Assembly (NCBI GenBank): GCA_002335345.1
Contig: DDCS01000047.1
Span: 2,084 to 29,810 of the forward strand
Reading direction: 5' to 3'
Origin: Flavobacteriaceae bacterium UBA2000
GTDB lineage: Bacteria > Bacteroidota > Bacteroidia > Flavobacteriales > Flavobacteriaceae
Length of the DNA: 27,727 nt
This document shows, piece after piece, positions 8,367-15,805 of this stretch. The position numbers were made by a program, and so were the translations under genes. Numbering within the stretch: position 1 is the stretch's first letter; each line of letters opens with the position of its first letter. Under the pieces are notes generated by a model. That model was not told the DNA's origin. It saw only the letters and a list, made by a program, of their open reading frames with translations, and made no database searches.

Positions 8367-8471
8367 TAATTCCAAGAGATGGAATAATCCCGGTCGAGGC
8401 TGACAGGCAGGAAATCATTCCGGCGGGCACATTACTCGAAATAAAAATAAAGAACAACAAATACGACCAAA

Positions 8472-9263
8472 ATGACCAAATTAAATTTCGCAATCATCGG
8501 CCTACTCGCCCTAGCGGTGGCCTGTGGCCAAGGACCCCAGCAGCCAGCAGCAACACCCGTAACCCCAACGCCTGAAGAACCGACAAAGCCTGAGGAAACA
8601 GAAGTTTGGACCCCGGCCCCTAATAAAGTCGACCCATTTGGGCAAAACGGAGCACCGAGTGACGCCATTGTTTTATTTGACGGGAGCAATTTAGACCGTT
8701 GGATTTCTGCGGCAGACAGCACTGCAGCCCAATGGAACATCAACACCGATGGAAGCATGACCGTGGCAAACGGCACGGGAGATATTCAAACTAAAGACAA
8801 TTTTGGAAGTGTCCAACTGCATGTTGAATGGCGCAGTAGTCCTGAAAATACGGCCAGTGGACAGGCCAAAAGTAACAGCGGTGTCTACTTGCAGAACCGA
8901 TATGAGGTTCAAGTCTTGGACAATAATGACAATCCAACTTACGTCAATGGAATGGTGGGCTCATTATACAAGCAATCTCCGCCACTAGTTATGGCCTCAG
9001 TCCCCACAGGTTCCTGGAACGCTTACGATATCCTTTATCACGCTCCAGAGTTTGACGCCCAAGGCGGTATGGTTGTCGCGCCTAAGATAACAGTCTTACA
9101 AAACGGAGTTTTAATTCAAGATCACTTTGAGCTACAAGGAACTACTGAATATATTGGCTGGCCAAAAGTAAGCGCTCATGGGCCCGGTCCAATAAAATTG
9201 CAGGACCACAACGACCACAGCGGTGTGTCCTATCGCAATATCTGGGTACGCCCATTAAATTAA
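8472..9263 (+). CDS. DUF1080 (3-keto-disaccharide hydrolase family) lipoprotein, first copy
   Basis: A 263-residue lipoprotein: signal peptide with lipobox AVAC (Cys18), a Pro/Thr/Glu linker to about residue 55, then one DUF1080 beta-sandwich domain (also called 3-keto-disaccharide hydrolase). Signature blocks are LFDGSNLDRW near 70, NSGVYLQNRYEVQVLD near 137-152, and GPIKLQDH near the end. Characterised relatives cleave 3-keto-glycosides or hydrate the resulting hydroxyglycal. The linker lacks the acidic surface-export signal, so a periplasmic face is likely. It follows the isomerase after 105 bases and lies 9 bases before a second, divergent DUF1080 gene. The family is sure; the exact step is not. 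Confidence 0.9.
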   Translation: MTKLNFAIIGLLALAVACGQGPQQPAATPVTPTPEEPTKPEETEVWTPAPNKVDPFGQNGAPSDAIVLFDGSNLDRWISAADSTAAQWNINTDGSMTVANGTGDIQTKDNFGSVQLHVEWRSSPENTASGQAKSNSGVYLQNRYEVQVLDNNDNPTYVNGMVGSLYKQSPPLVMASVPTGSWNAYDILYHAPEFDAQGGMVVAPKITVLQNGVLIQDHFELQGTTEYIGWPKVSAHGPGPIKLQDHNDHSGVSYRNIWVRPLN

Positions 9264-9272
9264 TTGACTTAA

Positions 9273-10025
9273 ATGAACTCTATGAAAACTCTATTATCGC
9301 TCTCATTAATTGTCGCCTTAACGGCATCTTGCCAGAATAATAACAAATCTGACTTATCAATGACCAAAGAAGATGCCTCAGGGCAAACCACCCCTCAAGA
9401 AGAGTGGCTAACCTTATTTGACGGGACCAATTTTGATCAATGGCGCGGCTATCTTTCTGAGGGTATGCCAGAAGCCTGGAGTATTCAAGACAGCGCCATG
9501 GTTTTTACCCCAGGGGGACAAGGCGGTCAAAATATAATCACCAAGGATGTTTTTTACAACTTTGAGCTGTCTCTAGAGTGGAATATCGCCCCCGGTGGGA
9601 ATAGTGGTATTTTTTGGGGCGTAATTGAGGACCCCGCTTATCCTGAAGCTTATCAATCCGGTCCTGAAATTCAAGTTTTAGACAATGCCAAGCACCCCGA
9701 TGCTTTTGTCGGCGAGGGCACACATACCGCCGGAGCCCTATACGATATGATTGCCCCCTCAGCGGATTTCACAAATCCTGCAGGTTCATGGAACCATTGC
9801 GTTTTACGGGTAGACCATAGAATCAACAAAGGTCTGGTGTTGATGAACGGAAATCAAATTGTGGAATTTCCTTTGCACGGGCCCGAATGGGCCGAAATGG
9901 TGGCGCAATCTAAATTCGCGGACTGGCCTGTTTTTGGAAAATCCCCAAAGGGTCATATTGGACTTCAAGACCATGGGGACCAGGTCGCTTATCGCAACGT
10001 GAAAGTTAAACACTTAATAGATTAA
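9273..10025 (+). CDS. DUF1080 (3-keto-disaccharide hydrolase family) lipoprotein, second copy
   Basis: A 250-residue lipoprotein with lipobox TASC (Cys20) and one DUF1080 domain. Signatures are LFDGTNFDQW near 48-57, NSGIFWGV followed by an eight-residue insert before GPEIQVLD, and GHIGLQDHGD near the C-terminus. An in-frame ATG at codon 4 (MKTLL) is an equally good start. It is clearly diverged from the preceding copy (different loop between NSG and EVQVLD/EIQVLD), so the two probably do different steps or take different anomers rather than being a recent duplication. It is the last gene of the sugar run. Confidence 0.9.
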   Translation: MNSMKTLLSLSLIVALTASCQNNNKSDLSMTKEDASGQTTPQEEWLTLFDGTNFDQWRGYLSEGMPEAWSIQDSAMVFTPGGQGGQNIITKDVFYNFELSLEWNIAPGGNSGIFWGVIEDPAYPEAYQSGPEIQVLDNAKHPDAFVGEGTHTAGALYDMIAPSADFTNPAGSWNHCVLRVDHRINKGLVLMNGNQIVEFPLHGPEWAEMVAQSKFADWPVFGKSPKGHIGLQDHGDQVAYRNVKVKHLID

Positions 10026-10100
10026 ATATTTTAGTAGATTCAATATTAATGGGTTAGACGCAGAGTCGTATCACCTCGATTCCCAAAAGATTCACACGAA

Positions 10101-10472
10101 ATGAATACTGAAAATGAATTATATCTGAGCCTCGGGTACTGTGGATTTATGCTCTTGTTGTTCTTGATTTTTCGGGCCTTTCCTCCCAAAAAAATCAACC
10201 ACCTCTATGGCTATAGAACGGCGCGCTCCATGGCCAATGAAACGGTGTGGGAAGACGCCAATAATTACTCCATGAAGCTTGGGGTTCAGCTCGGGATTTG
10301 GAGTATGTTTCTGCCTCTATTCTATTATTTTATTTGGCCTGAACAATTGCTTTTGGCAACCGTGATTACACATACCGCCCTATTGTTATTCATTATTGTT
10401 GGCACTGAGCGGTATCTGGACCAGCGCTATGATAAAAAGGGGCAGCCAAAAAATCCAACCCCCAAAGACTAG
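10101..10472 (+). CDS. SdpI-like integral membrane protein
   Basis: A 123-residue membrane protein with three hydrophobic segments (about 7-27, 58-78 and 82-102). The loop YGYRTARSMANETVWEDAN (residues 36-54) matches the SdpI/YfhL domain, named for the Bacillus immunity protein against the SdpC toxin. In most bacteria these short relatives have no known toxin partner and none is encoded here. Its 3' end is 34 bases before the yicC start. The domain call is good; immunity function is not implied. Confidence 0.75.
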   Translation: MNTENELYLSLGYCGFMLLLFLIFRAFPPKKINHLYGYRTARSMANETVWEDANNYSMKLGVQLGIWSMFLPLFYYFIWPEQLLLATVITHTALLLFIIVGTERYLDQRYDKKGQPKNPTPKD

Positions 10473-10506
10473 ATTCCTTACCTTTGTCAGCCAAAGATGG
10501 CTTGAT

Positions 10507-11364
10507 ATGATTTATTCAATGACTGGGTTCGGAAAAAGTGTACGCACACTTCCGGGCAAAAAAATAACAATCGAAATCAAATCGCTTAACAGCAAGGGTT
10601 TGGATCTCAATGCGCGCATCCCAAGTGCGCTACGCGAAAAAGAACTCGTGATGCGCGATCGGTTAGCCAAAGCGCTAAAACGCGGTAAAATTGATTTGTC
10701 CGTCTATATGGAATCCACTGGTGGGGAGCGTTCGGCCCAACTAAACACACCCGTGATTCAAGCCTATATGGCTCAATTAGAAACCTTGGCCCAAGGCCCT
10801 GAAATAGAACGTTTACAGATGGCTTTGCGCCTGCCCGAAAGCATACAGACCGAGCGCGAAAGCATCGATGAAGAAACCGCTGAAGTCTTGATGAAGGGGC
10901 TCGATGAAGCTGTATTGGCTTTGGAAGAGTTTCGCGCCGCAGAAGGAGCGGTTTTGGCTGAAGATTTCCGCTCCCGAATTAACCTCATAAGAGCGCTCTT
11001 AGAAAAGGTCAAAATTCAAGATAAAAATAGAATCCCACAGGTCCGTGCTCGCCTGCTCAAAGCGATCCAAGAATTGGAGCAGTCGGTAGACCAAAATAGA
11101 TTTGAGCAAGAATTGGTTTATTATCTGGAGAAATACGACATCACAGAAGAGACCGTACGTCTGAGCAATCACCTGGACTATTTTGAGCGCACTATGGCAT
11201 CCGATGAGTCTAACGGAAAAAAACTCGGTTTTATCACCCAAGAAATTGGCCGAGAGATAAACACTATTGGCTCCAAAGCCAATGATGCCGATCTGCAACA
11301 ATTAGTGGTGCAGATGAAAGATGAGCTAGAGAAGATTAAAGAACAAGGATTAAACGTATTATAA
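10507..11364 (+). CDS. yicC: YicC family endoribonuclease-like protein
   Basis: A 285-residue protein with the typical YicC N-terminus MIYSMTGFGK and C-terminus (KANDADLQQLVVQMKDE, then LEKIKEQGLNVL). The frame is open further left to 10396 but that extension lies inside the SdpI-like gene and lacks family similarity, so ATG 10507 is chosen; length then agrees with the family (about 290). E. coli YicC has been linked to endoribonuclease activity and sRNA turnover. The stop codon overlaps the gmk start (TAATG at 11362-11366), so translation is probably coupled, as in many bacteria where yicC precedes gmk. Confidence 0.93.
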   Translation: MIYSMTGFGKSVRTLPGKKITIEIKSLNSKGLDLNARIPSALREKELVMRDRLAKALKRGKIDLSVYMESTGGERSAQLNTPVIQAYMAQLETLAQGPEIERLQMALRLPESIQTERESIDEETAEVLMKGLDEAVLALEEFRAAEGAVLAEDFRSRINLIRALLEKVKIQDKNRIPQVRARLLKAIQELEQSVDQNRFEQELVYYLEKYDITEETVRLSNHLDYFERTMASDESNGKKLGFITQEIGREINTIGSKANDADLQQLVVQMKDELEKIKEQGLNVL

Positions 11365-11936
11365 TGCCAAGCCGCGGCAAACTCATTGTATTTTCCGCCC
11401 CATCAGGCAGTGGGAAAACCACCATTGTCCGAGCCCTTTTGCAAAAGCCGGAGCTCAATTTAGCCTTCAGTATTTCAGCGACATCTCGCGAAATACGGGG
11501 CAACGAAATTCATGGAAAAGACTATTACTTTTTAAGTCCTGAGGAATTTAAGAACGCTATTGAAAACAATGAATTTCTTGAATGGGAAGAAGTTTATCCG
11601 GGACAATATTACGGAACCCTAAAAGCCGAAGTTGATCGTTTGCGCGACCAAGGAAAAAACGTTGTTTTTGACATTGATGTCAAAGGCGGCATGGCCATAA
11701 AAAAGAGCTTTAACACCGATGTATTGGCCCTATTTGTCCAGCCTCCAAGTGTCGCCGTACTGGCCGAGCGCCTAACAAGTCGTGGAACGGAAAGCGCCGA
11801 AAAAATTAAGGTGCGTCTCAATAAAGCACAACAAGAATTGGCTTTTGCGCCTTCCTTTGACCACGTTTTGGTTAATGATGAACTGACCGTAGCGATCCAT
11901 AAGGCCAAAGATTTAATTTTAAACCACATTCAATAA
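11364..11936 (+). CDS. gmk: Guanylate kinase
   Basis: A 190-residue cytosolic enzyme that phosphorylates GMP (and dGMP) to the diphosphate with ATP. The P-loop SGSGKTT is at residues 14-20. The GMP-binding lobe has SATSREIRGNEIHGKDY and the downstream EWEEVYPGQYYGT block. The family-typical DIDVKGG is near residue 100. Length fits the family. Start is fixed by the one-base overlap with the yicC stop. The nadD start is 4 bases after its stop, giving a tight yicC-gmk-nadD unit. Confidence 0.97.
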   Translation: MPSRGKLIVFSAPSGSGKTTIVRALLQKPELNLAFSISATSREIRGNEIHGKDYYFLSPEEFKNAIENNEFLEWEEVYPGQYYGTLKAEVDRLRDQGKNVVFDIDVKGGMAIKKSFNTDVLALFVQPPSVAVLAERLTSRGTESAEKIKVRLNKAQQELAFAPSFDHVLVNDELTVAIHKAKDLILNHIQ

Positions 11937-11940
11937 GGCC

Positions 11941-12552
11941 ATGGGACAAAGTAAAACCATCGGACTTTATTTCGGCACTTTTAACCCCATACATATCGGG
12001 CATTTAAACATTGCCCATTATTTTGCCCACCACAGTAACTTAGACGAGGTTTGGCTCGTCGTCACTCCTGAAAATCCTCTGAAAAACAAACAAAGTCTGT
12101 TGGCTGACTATCATCGAGCGGCTCTGGTAGATATTGCCCTAGAAGATTATCCTCGGCTGAAAACATCACGCGTAGAATTTGATTTGCCCCAACCTAATTA
12201 TACCGTAAATACTTTGGCCGTATTGCAAGAACAAAATCCAGAGCATCGTTTTGCCTTGATCATGGGCGAGGATAATTTACAGAATTTACACAAGTGGAAA
12301 AATTATGAGTGGCTGCTTGAGCATATTCCTATTTTGGTGTATCCGAGAATATCAGGTCGTGAAGAAAGCCGCTCGAAGACTTATCACAAAGGCCATATTA
12401 CCCAGGTCAAAGCCCCTGTTTTTGAGCTTTCGTCCACTTATATTCGCAAGCGTATCGAGCGCGGGGAAGACATCCGCCCCATGCTGCCTGAAAAAGTCTG
12501 GCGCTATATTGATGAAATGAATTTCTACAAAAAAAAACCGCCGAGCCTTTAA
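11941..12552 (+). CDS. nadD: Nicotinate-nucleotide adenylyltransferase
   Basis: A 203-residue nucleotidyltransferase that makes deamido-NAD from nicotinate mononucleotide and ATP. Motifs: GLYFGTFNPIHIGH (residues 8-21, with the H-x-G-H active site at 18-21), MGEDNLQNLHKWKN in the middle, and LSSTYIRKRI (the SSTxIR motif) near 160. Length is typical. Its last codons (KKKPPSL) run through an A9 tract and a GC-rich block that on the other strand form an intrinsic terminator, an unusual constraint on the C-terminus. Confidence 0.96.
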   Translation: MGQSKTIGLYFGTFNPIHIGHLNIAHYFAHHSNLDEVWLVVTPENPLKNKQSLLADYHRAALVDIALEDYPRLKTSRVEFDLPQPNYTVNTLAVLQEQNPEHRFALIMGEDNLQNLHKWKNYEWLLEHIPILVYPRISGREESRSKTYHKGHITQVKAPVFELSSTYIRKRIERGEDIRPMLPEKVWRYIDEMNFYKKKPPSL

Positions 12553-12565
12553 AAAGACCCAGCGG
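12529..12565 (-). terminator. Minus-strand intrinsic terminator overlapping the 3' end of nadD
   Basis: Read on the minus strand, CCGCTGGGTC (12565-12556) pairs with GGCTCGGCGG (12547-12538) in ten consecutive pairs, three of them G-U, around an 8-base loop, followed by nine T (12537-12529). On the plus strand three of these pairs are mismatches and there is no T-tract, so it works leftward only. No leftward gene lies between here and gpsA. Confidence 0.75.
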
Positions 12566-12587
12566 CACTGCTAACTAAATAACCAAC

Positions 12588-12607
12588 CAAAAAAATTACT
12601 TTTTTTG
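12588..12607. repeat. A/T-rich inverted repeat after nadD
   Basis: C plus seven A, a TTAC loop (12596-12599), then seven T plus G: a perfect 8-bp arm hairpin, 36 bases after the nadD stop. It could act as a weak rightward terminator for yicC-gmk-nadD, or be part of the leftward small transcript. Confidence 0.4.
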
Positions 12608-12754
12608 CGGCTCCCGAAATGTTCGAGAACCAAACATCTATATCAATAACGGCCAGTCGTTTTTCAAATTGTCGGTAGAATCATAATCTATTGTTAAAGT
12701 TTATTTTGAGGCACAAAACCCGTTTGGATTTTCAGGATTCATTAAATTAGTCGC

Positions 12755-13774
12755 ATGAAGCAACCCAAACAACCAATATCTTTTGACTATGGGGTCATTG
12801 GCGGCGGAAGCTGGGCCACAGCCATCGTTAAAATGCTCTGCGAAACCCAAAGTCAAGTCGGGTGGTATATGCGCAATACCCGAGCCATTGAGCACATTCG
12901 TCAAGAAGAGCACAATCCGAATTATCTGAGCTCAGTCTCCTTTGATCCAAATCAACTTTGGTTAAGTGATGGTATTAATGAAATCGTGACTCAGGCTAAA
13001 GTGGTTATTTTGGCGGTTCCTTCTGCCTTTTTATGCAGTGAACTAGAACATCTGACGATTCCACTGAGCAATAAGCTTGTTTTCTCAGCCATAAAAGGTA
13101 TTGTTCCAGAAAGCAGTTTGATTGTTGGCGCGCACCTCAACGAACATTACGGCTTACCTATGGAGTCTATTGGGGTGATTACTGGACCCTGTCATGCTGA
13201 AGAGGTGGCCCTTGAGCGATTGTCCTACCTCACCATAGCCTGTGCCCATAAACCAAACGCCAAATTAGTGGCTCAGGCCTTGAGCAGCAGCTATATCAAA
13301 TGTTCGGTCAGCGATGATATTATGGGGACGGAATATGCTGCAGTGCTTAAAAATATTTATGCTCTAGCCGCTGGAATTGCCCATGGCTTAGGTTATGGGG
13401 ATAACTTCCAAAGCGTTTTAATGAGTAACGCGATACGGGAAATGAAGCGTTATGTGAAAAGCGTGCACCGCATGAAACGCAACATCAACGGTTCGGCCTA
13501 CTTAGGGGATCTCTTAGTCACTGGGTATTCAGTTTTTAGTCGTAATAGAATGTTTGGCACCATGATTGGCAAAGGATACACCGTAAAAAGTGCCATGATG
13601 GAAATGAAAATGGTCGCAGAAGGCTACTACGCGACAAAAAGTGCTTATAATTTAAACGCAGAAAAAGGCAAAAGGCAATCCAAAACACCGATCATAAACG
13701 CCGTTTATCAAGTGCTTTACGAAGGAAAATCGCCTAAAAAGGTTTTTGCCGCTTTAACGGAAAAACTCGATTGA
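12755..13774 (+). CDS. gpsA: Glycerol-3-phosphate dehydrogenase [NAD(P)+]
   Basis: A 339-residue cytosolic enzyme that reduces dihydroxyacetone phosphate to sn-glycerol 3-phosphate for phospholipid synthesis. The Rossmann loop is GVIGGGSWATAI (residues 13-24). SAIKGI and GTEYAAVLKNIYALAAG carry the two conserved lysines, and GPCHAEEVALER is the family loop after the fourth strand. Length is typical. The stop codon directly abuts the stop codon of convergent pheS with no base between them, so no terminator fits between the genes. Confidence 0.96.
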   Translation: MKQPKQPISFDYGVIGGGSWATAIVKMLCETQSQVGWYMRNTRAIEHIRQEEHNPNYLSSVSFDPNQLWLSDGINEIVTQAKVVILAVPSAFLCSELEHLTIPLSNKLVFSAIKGIVPESSLIVGAHLNEHYGLPMESIGVITGPCHAEEVALERLSYLTIACAHKPNAKLVAQALSSSYIKCSVSDDIMGTEYAAVLKNIYALAAGIAHGLGYGDNFQSVLMSNAIREMKRYVKSVHRMKRNINGSAYLGDLLVTGYSVFSRNRMFGTMIGKGYTVKSAMMEMKMVAEGYYATKSAYNLNAEKGKRQSKTPIINAVYQVLYEGKSPKKVFAALTEKLD

Positions 13775-14794
13775 TTAAAAACTGCTTTTGAATTGTTCTA
13801 AAAAGCGCAAATCATTCTCACTGAGCAATCGAATGTCAGGAATTTGATGAAGTAATAAAGCAATACGATCGATCCCCATACCAAAGGCAAATCCAGAATA
13901 AACTTCAGGATCAATACCACAATTCTTCAATACATTAGGATCTACCATACCGCATCCCATAATCTCTAGCCAGCCTGTTCCTTTGGTCATTTTATAATCC
14001 GTCTCAGTTTCTAATCCCCAGTAGACATCGACCTCAGCACTGGGCTCAGTAAAAGGAAAATAAGAAGGTCTCAAGCGAATCTTGGAGGTGCCGAAAAGCT
14101 CTGTTGTAAAATGCGCTAAAGTCTGCTTTAAATCAGCAAAGCTAACCTCCTTGTCCACATAAAGTCCTTCAATCTGATGAAAGAAACAATGTGATCTAGC
14201 GGAAATCGCCTCGTTTCGATAAACGCGCCCCGGAGATATCGTACGGATGGGAGGTTGATGCTCTTCCATATAGCGTACCTGCACCGATGAGGTGTGGGTG
14301 CGCAATAGAATATCCGGATTGGTCTGAATAAAAAACGTGTCTTGCATATCCCGAGCAGGGTGATACTCGGGCAAATTTAACGCGGTAAAATTATGCCAGT
14401 CATCTTCGATCTCAGGGCCTTCAGAAACATTAAAACCAATGCGCGAAAAAATATCAATAATTCGATTTTTAACTAAGGATATTGGGTGTCTTGCCCCTAG
14501 ATTTAGCGGCAAACCAGGACGGGTCAAATCCCCGTAGGCCCCATGGGCTGTCTCATTTTGAGATAGGGTGGCCTTACAATCAACAACGCGTTGCTCTGCC
14601 GCATTTTTCAAAGCGTTAACGGCTTGGCCAAAAGCCTTTTTCTGGTCTGCAGGCACCTCTTTGAAGGCCGCAAAAAACTCATTTAATAAGCCTTTTTTAC
14701 CTAAATAAGCGATACGAAAAGCTTCAATTTCTTCCTGAGTTTGCCCCTGAAATGTAGCGACTTTGGCAATGTGTTCGTTTATTTTATCGATCAT
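13775..14794 (-). CDS. pheS: Phenylalanyl-tRNA synthetase alpha subunit
   Basis: A 339-residue class II synthetase subunit that charges tRNA-Phe in an alpha2-beta2 complex with PheT (not in the window). The N-terminal coiled coil is at about 1-85. The catalytic core has GPEIEDDWHNF near 126-136, THTSSVQVRYM near 167-176, motif 2 around VYRNEAISARSH (191-202), and motif 3 FGMGIDRIALL (304-314). Length is normal. It follows the 118-residue unknown by 45 bases in the same direction, so both probably share the promoter at 15201-15232. pheS and pheT are commonly split in this phylum. Confidence 0.97.
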   Translation of the reverse strand: MIDKINEHIAKVATFQGQTQEEIEAFRIAYLGKKGLLNEFFAAFKEVPADQKKAFGQAVNALKNAAEQRVVDCKATLSQNETAHGAYGDLTRPGLPLNLGARHPISLVKNRIIDIFSRIGFNVSEGPEIEDDWHNFTALNLPEYHPARDMQDTFFIQTNPDILLRTHTSSVQVRYMEEHQPPIRTISPGRVYRNEAISARSHCFFHQIEGLYVDKEVSFADLKQTLAHFTTELFGTSKIRLRPSYFPFTEPSAEVDVYWGLETETDYKMTKGTGWLEIMGCGMVDPNVLKNCGIDPEVYSGFAFGMGIDRIALLLHQIPDIRLLSENDLRFLEQFKSSF

Positions 14795-14839
14795 CGATAA
14801 GCGTGTTTGAAGGCGTAAAAATAGGGATTTTATCCTGAA

Positions 14840-15196
14840 TTAGTCCAGGAGCTTTTGGGCTAAAAAATACTGGACTATAGCCTCTTTCATTAATACCGCT
14901 TGTTCTCCTGCCTTTAACGCCGGCAGCGGTTCAACGTTTTGGTAATGGGGCCAGCCTTGATCATCAACAAAGTCAAAGCGATAATACCCGTAAGGTTCCA
15001 GCAATTTGCAAATGGCAATATGCATAAGATTAATTTTCTCGTCCTTCTTAAATTTCCTGTGTATTTGTCCTAACTCTTGCACGCCAACGAGATAGATGAT
15101 GGCATCTAAATCTAAAGGATCTCCATCAGAAAATTGTGTGCTCAATTGCTCAACCAAATGGTCCCAACGCTGTTTTAAAAGGGCATCTCTTGACAT
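14840..15196 (-). CDS. Conserved protein of unknown function upstream of pheS
   Basis: A 118-residue soluble protein without signal peptide or membrane segment. I recognise it as a conserved Flavobacteriaceae type (LDLDAIIYLVGVQELG, KFKKDEKINLMHIAI, EPYGYYRFD), but know no function. The frame is open to an earlier ATG at 15232. The start MSRDALLK at 15196 is preferred, because a perfect TAnnTTTG box at 15201-15208 would otherwise lie inside the gene. That leaves almost no leader. Its place directly before pheS could mean a link to translation, but this is only context. Confidence 0.8.
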   Translation of the reverse strand: MSRDALLKQRWDHLVEQLSTQFSDGDPLDLDAIIYLVGVQELGQIHRKFKKDEKINLMHIAICKLLEPYGYYRFDFVDDQGWPHYQNVEPLPALKAGEQAVLMKEAIVQYFLAQKLLD

Positions 15197-15200
15197 AAGA

Positions 15201-15232
15201 CAAAAGTAAGTCGAATAATCTTCATTTACCAA
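15201..15232 (-). promoter_or_regulatory. Flavobacterial sigma-70-type promoter for the unknown gene and pheS
   Basis: On the minus strand TTG (15232-15230) is followed after 21 bases by TACTTTTG (15208-15201), an exact match to the Bacteroidota -7 consensus TAnnTTTG, with spacing inside the accepted range. It ends 4 bases before the chosen ATG at 15196, so the mRNA would be leaderless or nearly so. Confidence 0.65.
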
Positions 15233-15239
15233 GAAATCC

Positions 15240-15247
15240 TATCTTTA
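15240..15247 (+). promoter_or_regulatory. Possible -7 box for the CvpA-family gene
   Basis: TATCTTTA differs from TAnnTTTG only in the last base and lies 16 bases before the ATG at 15264. No clear TTG is seen at the expected upstream distance, so this is a weak call. Confidence 0.3.
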
Positions 15248-15263
15248 CAAGACATCTAAAGCC

Positions 15264-15803
15264 ATGCATTTATTTGACCTCTTATTGCTGATTCTCCTGG
15301 TTTTGGGCTTTTTTTGGGGGCTTCGAAAAGGACTAATTCAAACCCTAGCATCACTTTTGGCGCTTATCTTGGGGATTTATATTGCGTTGACCTTTACCGG
15401 CGACTTAGCGCAATTATTAACCCGTTGGTTTGATTGGTCTAAAAAGAATGCGGATTGGGTATCCTTTATCGTTTTGTTTATTCTCACGGTTATGGCTGTG
15501 GTAACCTTGGGTAAATGGGTTACAAAAATTGCGGGTTTGATTGCGCTTGGGTGGATAAACCGCCTCCTTGGAGCCTTCCTTTACACCGCCCAAACGGCCC
15601 TGATCTTAAGCTATGTCCTCTGGTTTTTTGCCCAAGTGCAACTCGATGATTACGTCCTGCCCGAAAACACAAAAACAGAATCGAAAACTTATTCCGCCAT
15701 TGCTGGTTTTGCCCCGACCATAACCCCGATGATTCAAGATTTTTGGGCCAGTCACTGGGGCCAAGAACAGCAGAAGGACCCCGTCAATAATTCGGCCCAA
15801 TAG
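15264..15803 (+). CDS. CvpA family membrane protein
   Basis: A 179-residue inner-membrane protein with four hydrophobic segments (about 3-20, 28-46, 64-84 and 102-124) and a short polar tail. The start MHLFDLLLLILLVLGFFWGLRKGLIQ is typical of CvpA: a first helix, then G-x-x-x-G-L-R/K-K-G. E. coli CvpA is needed for colicin V production and affects envelope homeostasis; the molecular role is unresolved. It is divergent from the unknown/pheS unit and its stop lies two bases from the stop of convergent batE. Confidence 0.87.
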   Translation: MHLFDLLLLILLVLGFFWGLRKGLIQTLASLLALILGIYIALTFTGDLAQLLTRWFDWSKKNADWVSFIVLFILTVMAVVTLGKWVTKIAGLIALGWINRLLGAFLYTAQTALILSYVLWFFAQVQLDDYVLPENTKTESKTYSAIAGFAPTITPMIQDFWASHWGQEQQKDPVNNSAQ

Positions 15804-15805
15804 AC

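Larger units (their letters stand above)
12529..12640 (-). ncRNA. Putative small minus-strand transcript (unrecognised)
   Basis: The leftward terminator at 12529-12565 needs a transcript, and the only space to start one is the 202-base gap between nadD and gpsA. The gap also contains an A7/T7 inverted repeat (12588-12607) and a leftward 13-codon reading frame (12596-12637). The 5' end is not defined: no perfect TAnnTTTG box is seen on this strand in the gap, so the right boundary given is only the minimum that covers the small frame. The RNA could be regulatory or encode the peptide. I do not recognise the family. Confidence 0.45.

Noticed and set aside
10396..10506. Upstream extension of the yicC frame.
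   Set aside because: It lies inside the SdpI-like gene and shows no YicC similarity; the family N-terminus MIYSMTGFGK begins at 10507.
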